Made by a program: the position numbers and the translations under genes. A stretch of 64,000 nucleotides of DNA from Streptomyces microflavus (lineage in GTDB: Bacteria; Actinomycetota; Actinomycetes; Streptomycetales; Streptomycetaceae): NCBI RefSeq assembly GCF_014650075.1, contig NZ_BMUG01000005.1, positions 248,001 through 312,000 of the forward strand, read 5' to 3'. Below the pieces are notes generated by a model, which saw only the letters and a list, made by a program, of their open reading frames with translations, ran no database searches and was not told the DNA's origin. Below are positions 8,179 through 19,442 of the stretch, piece after piece (positions within the stretch are counted from its first letter, which is position 1; each line of letters begins with the position of its first letter).

Positions 8179-9668
8179 TTCACCGGGTACGGCACGAACG
8201 TGCTGCTGTTCTCGTCGATGGCCAGCGGCTGCCCCAGCGGCGGGACCGCGCGCTGCGGGCAGTCCAGCCGTTCGCAGATCCGGCAGCCCATCCCGATCGG
8301 TGTCGCGGCCGAGGCGTTGTCCAGGTCGAGCCCGTCGGAGTAGACGAGCCGCCCCGCGTGCCGGATCTCGCAGCCGAGCCCGATCGCGAACGTCTTCCCC
8401 GGCTCGCCCCAGCCGCCCCGGTGCCGGGTCACGGCCCGCGCGGTCCACAGGTAGCGCTGCCCGTCGGGCATGGCTGCGATCTGTACGTGGATGCGTCCGG
8501 GAGCGGCGAACGCCTCGTACACGTTCCAGAGCGGGCAGGTGCCGCCGGCGCGCGAGAAGTGGAACCCGGTCGCGGACTGCCGCTTGGACATGTTCCCGGC
8601 CCGGTCGACCCGGACGAAGGAGAACGGGACCCCGCGCAGCCGGGGCCGCTGGAGCGTGGAGAGCCGGTGGCAGACCGTCTCGTAGCCGAGCCCGAAGTGG
8701 TCGGTGAGGCGCTCGATGTCGTACCGGACCTCCTCGGCAGCCGTGTGGAAGGCGCCGTACGGGAGGATCAGCGCGCCCGCGAAGTAGTTGGCGACCCCGA
8801 TCCTCGCCAGCGGCCAGGTCGCGGACCCCTCGTCGTAGTCCTCCGAGGCCAGTTGCGAGATCTCCCGGCCGTATTCGAGCAGCGCCAGCTGGGTGGCCAT
8901 CCGGAAGGCCTGCTGCCCCGGCCGGAGGCGGCTGGAGAGGTACAGCACCCGCGCGTCCCGGTCGAAGTGGTGCAGCCGGCCCGTGTCCGCGCCGCCGGAA
9001 GTGCCCCTGCTGCTTTCGTCGCTGCCGTGCCGCGCCTGACGGCGGCTGCCCGACGCGCCCCCGGGCCTGCTCTGCCGGTCGGCGGCGGTGGCCAGCCGGA
9101 TGCCGTGCCGCCCGGTGAGCCGGGCCGCGAGCGCGGTGACGACCTCGCCGGGGCGCACCCCGATCTGCGCCGCCAGCTCCTCCGCCGCCACGTCCGCCTC
9201 GTGCAGGTAGTTCTGCCGCCGGTAGAAGAACTCGCGGATCTCCTCGTGCGGGGAGCGCGGCAGGTCGGGACCGCCGCCGCCCCGCAGCTCGGCGGCCTCC
9301 GCGAGCCGTCCGGCCAGGGCCTGGTTGCGCCGGCCGAGGTCGAGCAGGACGGAGGCGACGCCGGGCAGCCGCGAGGCCAGCTCGGAGAGCTCGGCGGCCG
9401 AGACCCGGGCCGCGCCGACCTCGTCGGCGAGCGCCTCGCGGAGGTCGGCCAGCACGCGGGTGGTGTCCCGCTCCGAGAAGAAGCCCGGATCCACGCCGAA
9501 CGCCTCGGTCAGCCGCAGCAGCACCGGCACCGTCAGGGGGCGCGAATCGTGCTCCATCTGGTTCAGATAGCTCGGCGAGATCGCCAGCATCCGGGCCAGC
9601 TCCGCCTGGCTCAGCCCGCGCTCCTCACGCAGCCTGCGCAGCCGCGCGCCCGCGTAGGTCTTGCTCAC
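8163..9668 (-). CDS. ramB: RamB/ScfR-type acetate and short-chain acyl metabolism regulator
   Basis: This DNA-binding regulator has an N-terminal XRE helix-turn-helix (residues ~8-62, ARLRRLREERGLSQAELARM), a middle region resembling the IrrE/ImmA fold, and a C-terminal domain ending with the Cys pattern GMGCRICERLDCPQRA. This is the architecture of RamB, which controls aceA/aceB in Corynebacterium and Mycobacterium. It is divergent from aceA here, which fits. The chosen start is GTG 9668 (VSKTYAGARL); a GTG at 9695 is also in frame. There is a Ser/Gly/Arg-rich insert at about residues 205-235 that looks like a species-specific expansion. Expected ligands are acyl-CoA-type signals by analogy. 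Confidence 0.88.
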   Translation of the reverse strand: MSKTYAGARLRRLREERGLSQAELARMLAISPSYLNQMEHDSRPLTVPVLLRLTEAFGVDPGFFSERDTTRVLADLREALADEVGAARVSAAELSELASRLPGVASVLLDLGRRNQALAGRLAEAAELRGGGGPDLPRSPHEEIREFFYRRQNYLHEADVAAEELAAQIGVRPGEVVTALAARLTGRHGIRLATAADRQSRPGGASGSRRQARHGSDESSRGTSGGADTGRLHHFDRDARVLYLSSRLRPGQQAFRMATQLALLEYGREISQLASEDYDEGSATWPLARIGVANYFAGALILPYGAFHTAAEEVRYDIERLTDHFGLGYETVCHRLSTLQRPRLRGVPFSFVRVDRAGNMSKRQSATGFHFSRAGGTCPLWNVYEAFAAPGRIHVQIAAMPDGQRYLWTARAVTRHRGGWGEPGKTFAIGLGCEIRHAGRLVYSDGLDLDNASAATPIGMGCRICERLDCPQRAVPPLGQPLAIDENSSTFVPYPVKGAPE

Positions 9669-9734
9669 TCCGGGGCCCTTTCCGCCATGGTCCACATGTC
9701 GACAACCCTAGCTGCGAAGTGGTGGTCCCGGCCC

Positions 9735-9780
9735 TTCGCAACCTTGGCAAAGTGCGCGGAAAGATTCGCAGAACTTGGCA
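9735..9780. promoter_or_regulatory. candidate RamB operators (paired direct repeats) before aceA
   Basis: In the 373-base gap between the regulator and aceA, TTCGCAACCTTGGCA (9735-9749) and TTCGCAGAACTTGGCA (9765-9780) form direct repeats 30 bp apart. The opposite strand at 9744-9755 reads GCACTTTGCCAA, similar to the ACTTTGC core of corynebacterial RamB sites. The rest of the gap shows no gene. Confidence 0.5.
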
Positions 9781-10041
9781 TGCGTACCCGGTTGTTGGCA
9801 CTCAGTGCCACTGTCAGAGTTGCTCCTGCGGCCCACCGGACACCGGCTCCGGACCGGGTTACCGAGCACGATTTCACGCCCTGACGTCGTACTCCTCGGG
9901 ATTCCGGACCGATCGGCCGGGCGCATTGCTTACCGTTCCACCTCGGAGGTCCGGTGGGCCGCACCTGGAAGCCACGTCACTCAGTGACGCGGACTTCGCA
10001 CCATTCACAAGATCGACCCACACGACTTCGGGAGTAACGCC

Positions 10042-11322
<1,281 letters not shown>

Positions 11323-11404
11323 CAGCCCCTGCCGGCCGCGGGGGCACCCACATCCCCCCGCGGCCGGGGTCCGCCCCCGCCCACGCCCCGCTGAGGAGAC
11401 CCGT

Positions 11405-12997
11405 ATGACCACCCTTGTCACAACCGGCCGCGTCCAGGTCCTCGGCGTACCGGGCGACCGGCACGAGGAGGTCCTCACCCCCGAGGCCCTCGACTTCATC
11501 GCCCGCCTAGACGCGGCCTTCGCCGCCCGCCGCTTCGACCTGCTGACCGAGCGCCGCCGCCGCTCCGCGCTGCTGCGCGGCGGCACCCCGCTCGACTTCT
11601 CGCGGGCCACCAAGTCGATCCGCGAGGACCCCGACTGGCGGGTCGCCCGGCCCGCCCCGGGCCTCACCGACCGCCGGGTGGAGATCACCGGCCCGCCCGA
11701 CCGGCGGATGGCGGTCAACGCCCTGGGCTCCGGTGCCCAGGTGTGGATGGCGGACTTCGAGGACGCCACCTCGCCCACCTGGGAGAACATCGTCCAGGGC
11801 CAGCTGACCCTGATCGACGCCATCGACCGGCGCATCGACTTCACCAGCGAGGCCGGCAAGGAGTACCGGCTCACCGACCGGCCCGCCACCATCATGGTCA
11901 GGCCCCGGGGCTGGCATCTCACGGAGAAGCACCTCGTCATCGACGAACGGCCCGTTCCCGCCGCCCTGGTCGACTTCGGCCTCTACTTCTTCCACTGCGC
12001 CCGGCGGCAGCTCGACGCCGGCAGTGGACCGTACTTCTACCTGCCCAAGCTGGAGAACCGGTACGAGGCCCGCCTCTGGAACGACGTCTTCCTCCTCGCC
12101 CAGGAGCTGCTGGACATCCCCCGCGGCACGGTCCGTGCCACCGTCCTCATCGAGACGATCACCGCCGCGTTCGAGATGGAGGAGATCCTCTACGAGCTGC
12201 GCGAACACAGCGCCGGCCTCAACGCGGGCCGCTGGGACTACCTCTTCAGCCTGATCAAGAACTTCGCGCACCGCCCCGACTTCGTCCTCCCCGACCGGTC
12301 CACCGTCACCATGACCGCCCCCTTCCTGCGCGCCTACACCGAACTCCTGGTCCGCACCTGCCACAAGCGCGGCGCCCACGCCATCGGCGGCATGGCCGCC
12401 CAGGTCCCCGGCGGGGACGACGGGGCGCAGGAGGCGGCACTGGCCAAGGTCCGGCTCGACAAGGAACGCGAGGCGGAGGACGGCTTCGACGGCTCCTGGG
12501 TCGCCCACCCGGGGCTCGTCCCCGTCTGCCGGACCGTCTTCGACGGGGTGCTCGGCGACCGGCCGCACCAGCTGGAACGCACCCGCGACGACGTCCACGT
12601 CACCGCCGAGGAGCTCGTCGCCGTACGCCGCACGGCGGGGCGCCCGACCCCCGCCGGTGTCCGCGACAACATCGCCGTCACCCTGCGGTACTACGACGCC
12701 TGGCTGGGCGGCCGGGGAGCCGTCGCCCTCAACGGCCTCATGGAGGACGCGGCGACCGCCGAGATCGCCCGGGTCCAGATCTGGCAGTGGCTCAAGCACA
12801 GGGCCGTCGACCGCGAAACGGTGGAGCGGCTCTTCGAGGAGGAGCTCGCCACGCTCGGCGCCACGTACCCCTGGGCCCGGCTCGACCAGGTCCGCGACCT
12901 CTTCGAACGCACCGCCCTCGCCAAGGAGCTGCCCGCCTTCTTCACCACGGAGGCGTACGCACGCCACCTCGTCGGCCGACCGGTGGTGCAGGCATGA
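11405..12997 (+). CDS. aceB: malate synthase A
   Basis: This enzyme condenses glyoxylate with acetyl-CoA to give malate, completing the glyoxylate shunt. The product is 530 residues, the usual length for the A isoform. ATG 11405 follows GAGGAG by about seven bases; a longer frame upstream overlaps aceA and is not used. Recognisable segments include the malate synthase core MVRPRGWHLTEKH, VLIETITAAFEMEEILYELR, GRWDYLFSLIKNF and GGMAAQVPGGDD. The gene ends by overlapping the next start as ATGA, so the three genes form one transcription unit. Confidence 0.97.
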   Translation: MTTLVTTGRVQVLGVPGDRHEEVLTPEALDFIARLDAAFAARRFDLLTERRRRSALLRGGTPLDFSRATKSIREDPDWRVARPAPGLTDRRVEITGPPDRRMAVNALGSGAQVWMADFEDATSPTWENIVQGQLTLIDAIDRRIDFTSEAGKEYRLTDRPATIMVRPRGWHLTEKHLVIDERPVPAALVDFGLYFFHCARRQLDAGSGPYFYLPKLENRYEARLWNDVFLLAQELLDIPRGTVRATVLIETITAAFEMEEILYELREHSAGLNAGRWDYLFSLIKNFAHRPDFVLPDRSTVTMTAPFLRAYTELLVRTCHKRGAHAIGGMAAQVPGGDDGAQEAALAKVRLDKEREAEDGFDGSWVAHPGLVPVCRTVFDGVLGDRPHQLERTRDDVHVTAEELVAVRRTAGRPTPAGVRDNIAVTLRYYDAWLGGRGAVALNGLMEDAATAEIARVQIWQWLKHRAVDRETVERLFEEELATLGATYPWARLDQVRDLFERTALAKELPAFFTTEAYARHLVGRPVVQA

Positions 12998-13863
12998 GCG
13001 CCCGCATCGCCCGGGTGGGCATCGTCGGCGGCGGTCAGATGGGCGCCGGGATCGCCGAGGTCTGCGCCCGTGCCGGAGTGCACACGGTCGTCTGCGAGGC
13101 GGACGCCACGGCCGCCGACCGGGCCCGCGAGCGGGTCGCGGTCTCGCTGGAACGAGCCGTGCAGCGCGGCAAGCTGGGCCGTCCGACCGCCGAGGACGCC
13201 CTCGGCAGGCTGGTCTTCACGGGCGACCTCGACGCCCTGGCCGACCGTCAGCTCGTGGTCGAGGCCGTAGTCGAGAACGCCGAGGCCAAGACGGAGGTCT
13301 TCACCGCCCTCGACAAGATCGTCGAGGACCCGGGGGCCATTCTGGCGACCAACACCTCCGCCATCCCCGTGATGCGTCTCGGCATGGCCACCCACCGCGC
13401 CGACCAGGTGCTGGGCCTGCACTTCTTCAACCCCGTGCCCGTGCTGCCGCTGGTGGAGGTCGTCCCCTCCCTGCACACCGCGCCCGCCACGGTCGCGGCG
13501 GCCGAGGAGTTCGTGACCTCGGTGCTCGGCAAGACGGTGGTCCGCTCCCAGGACCGGTCCGGCTTTGTCGTGAACGCGCTGCTGATCCCGTACCTGCTCT
13601 CCGCGATCCGGATGGCCGAGTCCGGTTTCGCGACCGCCGCCGACGTCGACGCCGGCATGGAGCTGGGCTGCGCCCACCCGATGGGCCCGCTCAAGCTCGC
13701 CGACCTGATCGGCCTGGACACGGTGGCCTCCATCGCCGCATCGCTGTACGAGGAGTTCAAGGAACCGCTCTACGCCCCGCCGCCGCTGCTCCAGCGCATG
13801 GTGGAGGCGGGGCTGCTCGGCCGGAAGACCGGCCGAGGGTTCCACACGTACGACCGGGGCTGA
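12994..13863 (+). CDS. 3-hydroxybutyryl-CoA dehydrogenase family protein
   Basis: This NAD(P)-dependent dehydrogenase interconverts 3-hydroxyacyl-CoA and 3-oxoacyl-CoA. The 289-residue protein starts with a Rossmann GxGxxG (VGIVGGGQMGAGIAEV), has the ATNTSAIP and GLHFFNPVP segments of the family, and a C-terminal helical domain with HPMGPLKLADLIGLD and GRKTGRGFHTY. It overlaps aceB by four bases, so its output is tied to the glyoxylate shunt. That suggests a role in short-chain acyl-CoA or polyhydroxybutyrate use. A butanoyl-chain preference is inferred from family resemblance. Confidence 0.92.
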   Translation: MSARIARVGIVGGGQMGAGIAEVCARAGVHTVVCEADATAADRARERVAVSLERAVQRGKLGRPTAEDALGRLVFTGDLDALADRQLVVEAVVENAEAKTEVFTALDKIVEDPGAILATNTSAIPVMRLGMATHRADQVLGLHFFNPVPVLPLVEVVPSLHTAPATVAAAEEFVTSVLGKTVVRSQDRSGFVVNALLIPYLLSAIRMAESGFATAADVDAGMELGCAHPMGPLKLADLIGLDTVASIAASLYEEFKEPLYAPPPLLQRMVEAGLLGRKTGRGFHTYDRG

Positions 13864-13911
13864 GGGGCCCGGGTTCCAGGCGCGGCTGAGGGGCCGCGAC
13901 CGGTGACCGGA

Positions 13912-13950
13912 CGGGGTGGGAAGCAGTTGACTGTGCTGCTTCCCACCCCG
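13912..13950 (+). terminator. hairpin terminator after the aceAB operon
   Basis: CGGGGTGGGAAGCAG (13912-13926) pairs perfectly over 15 bp with CTGCTTCCCACCCCG (13936-13950) around a nine-base loop, 49 bases after the last gene of the operon. Confidence 0.8.
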
Positions 13951-13983
13951 CCGCGGTGTTTCCCCGCCCCGAGCTGGGCAGCC

Positions 13984-14016
13984 TGGTCCAGACCTCTTGA
14001 CCGAAGGTCTGGACCA
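13984..14016. promoter_or_regulatory. DasR-like (dre) operator pair before chitinase
   Basis: TGGTCCAGACCT (13984-13995) and its exact inverse AGGTCTGGACCA (14005-14016) lie about 95 bases before the chitinase start. TGGTCTAGACCA-type elements are known Streptomyces chitinase promoter repeats bound by the N-acetylglucosamine regulator DasR. Here two copies face each other with nine bases between. Confidence 0.75.
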
Positions 14017-14108
14017 TTCTACGGTTTGGCAGGGTCACGACACAGGGCGGGTCGGGGCGAACCTTTCGCACCGACGGCGGCGGACCCGGGCAGGAAGGAC
14101 TACGGATC

Positions 14109-15179
14109 ATGGGCCGTACATCACGACTGCTGGGCCTCGGCCTGGCGGCGGCGCTCGTCGTACCGATGCTGGTCGGAGCCGCCCCGCCGAAGACCGCGGA
14201 AAGGAACACCGCCACGGCCGCCGAGACCTGCGCGGTCAAGTCGAAGCCGACCGGCAAGGTGCTCCAGGGATACTGGGAGAACTGGGACGGCGCCGCCAAC
14301 GGTGTGCACCCGCCGCTCGGCTGGATCCCGATCACGGACTCCCGGATCACCCAGCACGGGTACAACGTCATCAACGCGGCCTTCCCCGTCATCCGCTCGG
14401 ACGGCACCGTCCTGTGGGAGGACGGCATGGACAACACCGTCAAGGTCGCCACCCCCGCGGAGATGTGCCAGGCCAAGGCCTCCGGTCTTACCACCCTCAT
14501 GTCGATCGGCGGCGCGACCGCCGGGATCGACCTCAGCTCCAGCGCGGTCGCCGACCGGTTCGTCGCGACCGTCGTCCCGATCCTGAAGAAGTACAACTTC
14601 GACGGCATCGACATCGACATCGAGACCGGCCTGGTCGGCAGCGGCAACATCAACCAGCTCTCCGCGTCGCAGGCCAACCTCATCCGCATCATCGACGGCG
14701 TCCTCGCCGCGATGCCGTCGAACTTCGGCCTCACCATGGCCCCCGAGACGGCGTACGTCACCGGGGGCAGCGTGGTCTACGGCTCGATCTGGGGCGCGTA
14801 CCTGCCCATCATCAAGAAGTACGCCGACAACGGCCGCCTGTGGTGGCTGAACATGCAGTACTACAACGGCAGCATGTACGGCTGCTCCGGCGACTCCTAC
14901 TCCGCCGGTACGGTCGCCGGCTTCACCGCTCAGACGGACTGCCTGAACAGGGGGCTCGTCATCCAGGGCACCACCATCAAGGTCCCCTACGACAAGCAGG
15001 TGCCCGGTCTCCCCGCCCAGCCCGGCGCGGGCGGCGGCCACATGTCCACCTCGCTCGTCTCCCAGGCCTGGAACCACTACAACGGCTCCCTCAAGGGGCT
15101 GATGACCTGGTCCCTGAACTGGGACGGCTCCAAGGGCTGGACCTTCGGCGACAACGTGAAGCGTCTGCAGGGCCGCTGA
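14109..15179 (+). CDS. secreted GH18 chitinase
   Basis: This exported enzyme hydrolyses beta-1,4 bonds in chitin. It has 356 residues with a signal peptide (MGRTSRLLGLGLAAALVVPM) and a single GH18 catalytic domain. The DxxDxDxE motif is visible as DGIDIDIE (residues ~165-172), the last Glu being the acid catalyst. LMSIGGATAG matches the family's SxGG strand, and MQYYN and the C-terminal GLMTWSLNWD complete the barrel. No carbohydrate-binding or fibronectin domain is attached. ATG 14109 follows CAGGAAGGACTACGGATC. The DasR-like pair upstream suggests induction by chitin breakdown products. A hairpin terminator follows. Confidence 0.94.
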   Translation: MGRTSRLLGLGLAAALVVPMLVGAAPPKTAERNTATAAETCAVKSKPTGKVLQGYWENWDGAANGVHPPLGWIPITDSRITQHGYNVINAAFPVIRSDGTVLWEDGMDNTVKVATPAEMCQAKASGLTTLMSIGGATAGIDLSSSAVADRFVATVVPILKKYNFDGIDIDIETGLVGSGNINQLSASQANLIRIIDGVLAAMPSNFGLTMAPETAYVTGGSVVYGSIWGAYLPIIKKYADNGRLWWLNMQYYNGSMYGCSGDSYSAGTVAGFTAQTDCLNRGLVIQGTTIKVPYDKQVPGLPAQPGAGGGHMSTSLVSQAWNHYNGSLKGLMTWSLNWDGSKGWTFGDNVKRLQGR

Positions 15180-15188
15180 CCCCGAGCC

Positions 15189-15228
15189 CACCGCGCCCCC
15201 GGTCCCGCCCCGGACCGGGGGCGCGGTG
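15189..15228 (+). terminator. hairpin terminator after chitinase
   Basis: CACCGCGCCCCCGGTCC (15189-15205) and GGACCGGGGGCGCGGTG (15212-15228) make a perfect 17-bp stem with a six-base loop, ten bases after the stop. Confidence 0.85.
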
Positions 15229-15387
15229 CTGTCCCGGCCGGGCGGCCACGCGAGGAAGGCGTGAACCCGTCACGCACCCATGCGGGGCAAGGAGACAGAA
15301 TCGGGTACGGATCGGGGTGATCGTCCGCCCCGGGACGGCGGCCCGCTCCCCGGGCCGGTGATGACGAAGACGCAAGAGGAGACCCCG

Positions 15388-17031
<1,644 letters not shown>

Positions 17032-17047
17032 GCCGGCGGGTACGCGA

Positions 17048-17084
17048 CCACCGTGCCCGGCCCGCTAGGCGCCCGGCACGGTGG
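17048..17084. terminator. hairpin between convergent pgm and rho-type gene
   Basis: CCACCGTGCC (17048-17057) pairs with GGCACGGTGG (17075-17084). It lies after pgm and overlaps the last codons of the convergent Rho gene, so it could serve both. Confidence 0.5.
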
Positions 17085-18204
17085 GCTGCACCTGACGGAG
17101 GAACGTCGCGTTGTCCGGGGTGCGCCGGACCTTGTCCAGCAGCGCCTCCAGGGCGCCATGACCGTCCCGGGCATGCAGGGCGCGGCGCAGCGCCCGTACG
17201 GTGGACAGCTCGACGGGGCCCGTCAGCAGCTCCTCACGGCGGGTGCCGGAGCGGGCGATGTCGACGGCGGGGAAGACCCGCCGGTCCGCCAGCGAGCGGT
17301 CCAGGCGCAGCTCCATGTTGCCGGTCCCCTTCAGCTCCTCGAAGAAGAACTCGTCGGCGCGGGAGCCCGTCTCCACCAGCGCGGTCGCCAGGATGGTGAG
17401 CGAGCCGCCCTCCTCGGCGGACCGCGCGGCCCCGAACAGCTTCTTGGGGCCGGCCAGGGCCGCCGCGTCGACGCCGCCGCTCAGGGTGCGGCCGCCCGAT
17501 CCGGCCGCGTTGTTGTGGGCGCGGCACAGCCGGGTGAGGGAGTCCAGCAGGACCACCACGTCGCGGCCCTGCTCGACGAGGCGCTTGGCGCGCTCCACGG
17601 CCAGGTCGGCGAGGGCGATGTGCTCCTTGGCGGGCCGGTCGAAGGTGGAGGCGTACACCTCGCCGCGCACGGAGCGCCGCATGTCGGTGACCTCCTCGGG
17701 GCGTTCGTCCAGGAGGACCACCATCAGATGGCACTCGGGGTGGTTGGTGGCGACGGCGGCGGCGAGCTGCTGGAGCAGGACCGTCTTGCCGGTCCTGGGC
17801 GGTGCGACGAGCAGGCCGCGCTGGCCCTTGCCGACGGGGGAGACCAGATCGACGATCCGGAGCGCCGGACCGCCCTTCGGGGTCTCCAGCCGCAGCCGCT
17901 CGGTGGGGTGGACCGGGGTGAGGTCGTGGAAGTGGGCGCGGCCGCCCGAAGTCTGCGGCGCGAGGCCGTTGACCCGGTCGACGGTGTCGAGGACGCGGGG
18001 CCGCTCGCAGCTCCCCTCGACGGCGTCGCCCTTGCGCAGGCCGTACCGGCGCATCAGCGCGGGAGAGACCTTGATGTCGTCGGGGGAGGGGTGGCCGGCC
18101 CGGACACGGAGCAGGCCGTGGCCGCCGGGGGCGGTGTCCAGGAGACCTGCGGCCCGGACGGGGCGCGGCTCACGGAGTACGGGGCGTTCGAGTGTGGTGG
18201 CCAT
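17065..18204 (-). CDS. short Rho transcription termination factor (second Rho)
   Basis: This is an RNA-dependent ATPase of the Rho family. The product is 379 residues, shorter than E. coli Rho (419) and much shorter than the long actinobacterial housekeeping Rho. It keeps the cold-shock-type RNA-binding domain (GHGLLRVR, DIKVSPALMRRYGLRKGD), Walker A (PPRTGKTVLLQQ), LLDERPEEVTDM, Walker B region VVVLLDSLTRL, the Q-loop/R-loop segment ELKGTGNMELRLDR and ARSGTRREELL. The N-terminal helical bundle and basic insert are missing. ATG 18204 follows GGGAGGGG-type sequence on the minus strand. It is separated from the siderophore operon by a strong terminator, so it is not co-transcribed with it. A specialised or regulatory Rho is inferred. 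Confidence 0.9.
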   Translation of the reverse strand: MATTLERPVLREPRPVRAAGLLDTAPGGHGLLRVRAGHPSPDDIKVSPALMRRYGLRKGDAVEGSCERPRVLDTVDRVNGLAPQTSGGRAHFHDLTPVHPTERLRLETPKGGPALRIVDLVSPVGKGQRGLLVAPPRTGKTVLLQQLAAAVATNHPECHLMVVLLDERPEEVTDMRRSVRGEVYASTFDRPAKEHIALADLAVERAKRLVEQGRDVVVLLDSLTRLCRAHNNAAGSGGRTLSGGVDAAALAGPKKLFGAARSAEEGGSLTILATALVETGSRADEFFFEELKGTGNMELRLDRSLADRRVFPAVDIARSGTRREELLTGPVELSTVRALRRALHARDGHGALEALLDKVRRTPDNATFLRQVQPTVPGA

Positions 18205-18430
18205 GGGAGGGGTCCTTTCGCGGACGTGGCGAATGAGGGACCGGCGTACGGAGGGGCGGCATCGTCACGCCCGCACCGGGGCACGGAAGCCCGACAGCCG
18301 GAAGGAGAGACAGCGAGAAACGCTGGGAAGAAGCTGGATCGCCGGTCCTGCGAGGACGGGCGCAACAGCGATGGAGAGAAAACAGCACCGGTGCCCGACG
18401 AAGGGGCATCCACGTATGCTCATCGCACTG
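18205..18430 (-). promoter_or_regulatory. pyrimidine-rich leader of the rho-type gene
   Basis: The minus strand between the terminator and the rho-type start has C/U-rich, G-poor stretches such as CAGCTTCTTCCCAGCGTTTC and TCGCTGTCTCTCCTTCCGG (about 18290-18345), plus TGCTGTTTTCTCTCC. Such runs resemble rut sites that load Rho. GTGCTACAGTGCGATG near 18420-18435 offers a possible -10 (TACAGT). No convincing gene lies here. Confidence 0.4.
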
Positions 18431-18455
18431 TAGCACGGTCCATCGGGAAAACGCG

Positions 18456-18502
18456 CCGAGGGCGGTGCGGACCCGGTACTGCCGGGTCCGCACCGCCCTC
18501 GG
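18456..18502. terminator. 21-bp perfect hairpin ending the dhb operon
   Basis: Positions 18456-18476 and 18482-18502 are exact inverse copies (core GAGGGCGGTGCGGACCCGG) around a five-base loop TACTG, 23 bases after the last dhb gene. It isolates the siderophore genes from the rho-type gene. Confidence 0.9.
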
Positions 18503-18525
18503 CGGAGCTGCTGGTCACCGCCTGC

Positions 18526-18765
18526 TCAGGAGGTCACCCCGAGCAGCGGCCCCCACGCTTCCAGGGCCGGCTTCTCGGCGAGGTCGGCGAAGGCCACCTC
18601 GATCCCGTGGTCGCGGCGCCAGGCCGCCGCCAGGGACATCAGACGGACGGAGTCGAGCCCGTAGTCGACGAGGTTCTCGTCGAGCGGGATCTCCTCCGGC
18701 TCCTCGCCGAGGATGTCGGCGACATCGGCGCGCAGCTGTTCGAGCGTCAGGGTCACAGCGGTCAC
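18526..18765 (-). CDS. dhbG: stand-alone aryl carrier protein for 2,3-dihydroxybenzoate
   Basis: This carrier holds activated DHB on a phosphopantetheine arm and passes it to the NRPS. The 76-79-residue protein has the four-helix carrier pattern with the modified Ser in DYGLDSVRLM, preceded by ILGEEPEEIPLDENL. In E. coli EntB and Bacillus DhbB this domain is fused to the isochorismatase; here it is a separate gene overlapping the isochorismatase stop as GTGA. GTG 18765 is annotated. An alternative GTG at 18756 has AAGGGA ten bases upstream. It is the last gene of the dhb operon. The name dhbG is used by analogy with the griseobactin locus. Confidence 0.88.
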   Translation of the reverse strand: MTAVTLTLEQLRADVADILGEEPEEIPLDENLVDYGLDSVRLMSLAAAWRRDHGIEVAFADLAEKPALEAWGPLLGVTS

Positions 18766-19394
18766 TTCCCTTCGAAGACGGCCCGGGCGGTGGTGACGAC
18801 GGCACACTTGCCGGCCGCCCAGCGCAGCGCCATCGCGTGGTCGTCGGCCGAGAAGTCCGCGACCGCGTCGGCCACCACGAACGCCTGGATGTCCTGCATC
18901 CAGGCGTCGCACGCGGTCATCAGGACACCGATGTGGGCGTAGACGCCGGTGAGGACGATCTGGTCGCGGCCCTGCTCACGCAGCCGCTCCAGCAGATCGG
19001 TGCGGACGAAGCCGCTGTACTTCCACTTGGTGATGACGGTGTCGCCGTCGTCGGGCGCGACCTCGTCGGCGATGGCCGCCGCGTGCTCGTCGGCCGGCAG
19101 ACCGGGGCCCCAGAAGTCCTGCTGGAGCCCGCGCTCCTCGGCGCTCTGGCCGCCGGGCTGCGCGGTGTAGAGGACCGGCACGCCCAGGCGCGCCGCCTCC
19201 TTCTTCAACTCGGCCACGTGCGCCAGGAGTTCGGGCACGGGTGCGGCCTGCCGGTCGTACGCCGACAGGAAGTAGTTCTGCAGGTCGTGGACGAGCAGCA
19301 CGGCGCGCGCCGGGTCGACGGTCCAGTCGACCCGGTTGGCGGGCAGCTCGTCGGCGGACGGCATGGGGTAGGGGGTGATGGCGGGCAGGGCCAT
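18762..19394 (-). CDS. dhbB: isochorismatase
   Basis: This enzyme hydrolyses isochorismate to 2,3-dihydro-2,3-dihydroxybenzoate and pyruvate, the second step of DHB synthesis. The 210-residue protein has the isochorismatase core: LLVHDLQNYFL (catalytic Asp), VLYTAQPGGQ, a TKWKYSGF segment with the catalytic Lys, and GVYAHIGVLMTACDA. In EntB-type enzymes the catalytic Cys of other hydrolases in the superfamily is likewise replaced in GVYAHIG. It lacks the C-terminal aryl carrier domain of EntB, which is the next gene. It starts 48 bases after the DHB-AMP ligase. Confidence 0.95.
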   Translation of the reverse strand: MALPAITPYPMPSADELPANRVDWTVDPARAVLLVHDLQNYFLSAYDRQAAPVPELLAHVAELKKEAARLGVPVLYTAQPGGQSAEERGLQQDFWGPGLPADEHAAAIADEVAPDDGDTVITKWKYSGFVRTDLLERLREQGRDQIVLTGVYAHIGVLMTACDAWMQDIQAFVVADAVADFSADDHAMALRWAAGKCAVVTTARAVFEGK

Positions 19395-19442
19395 GGTGGA
19401 GAGGGTTCCGTTCGAAGGTTGCGGGGACGTGCGGCGGAAACG

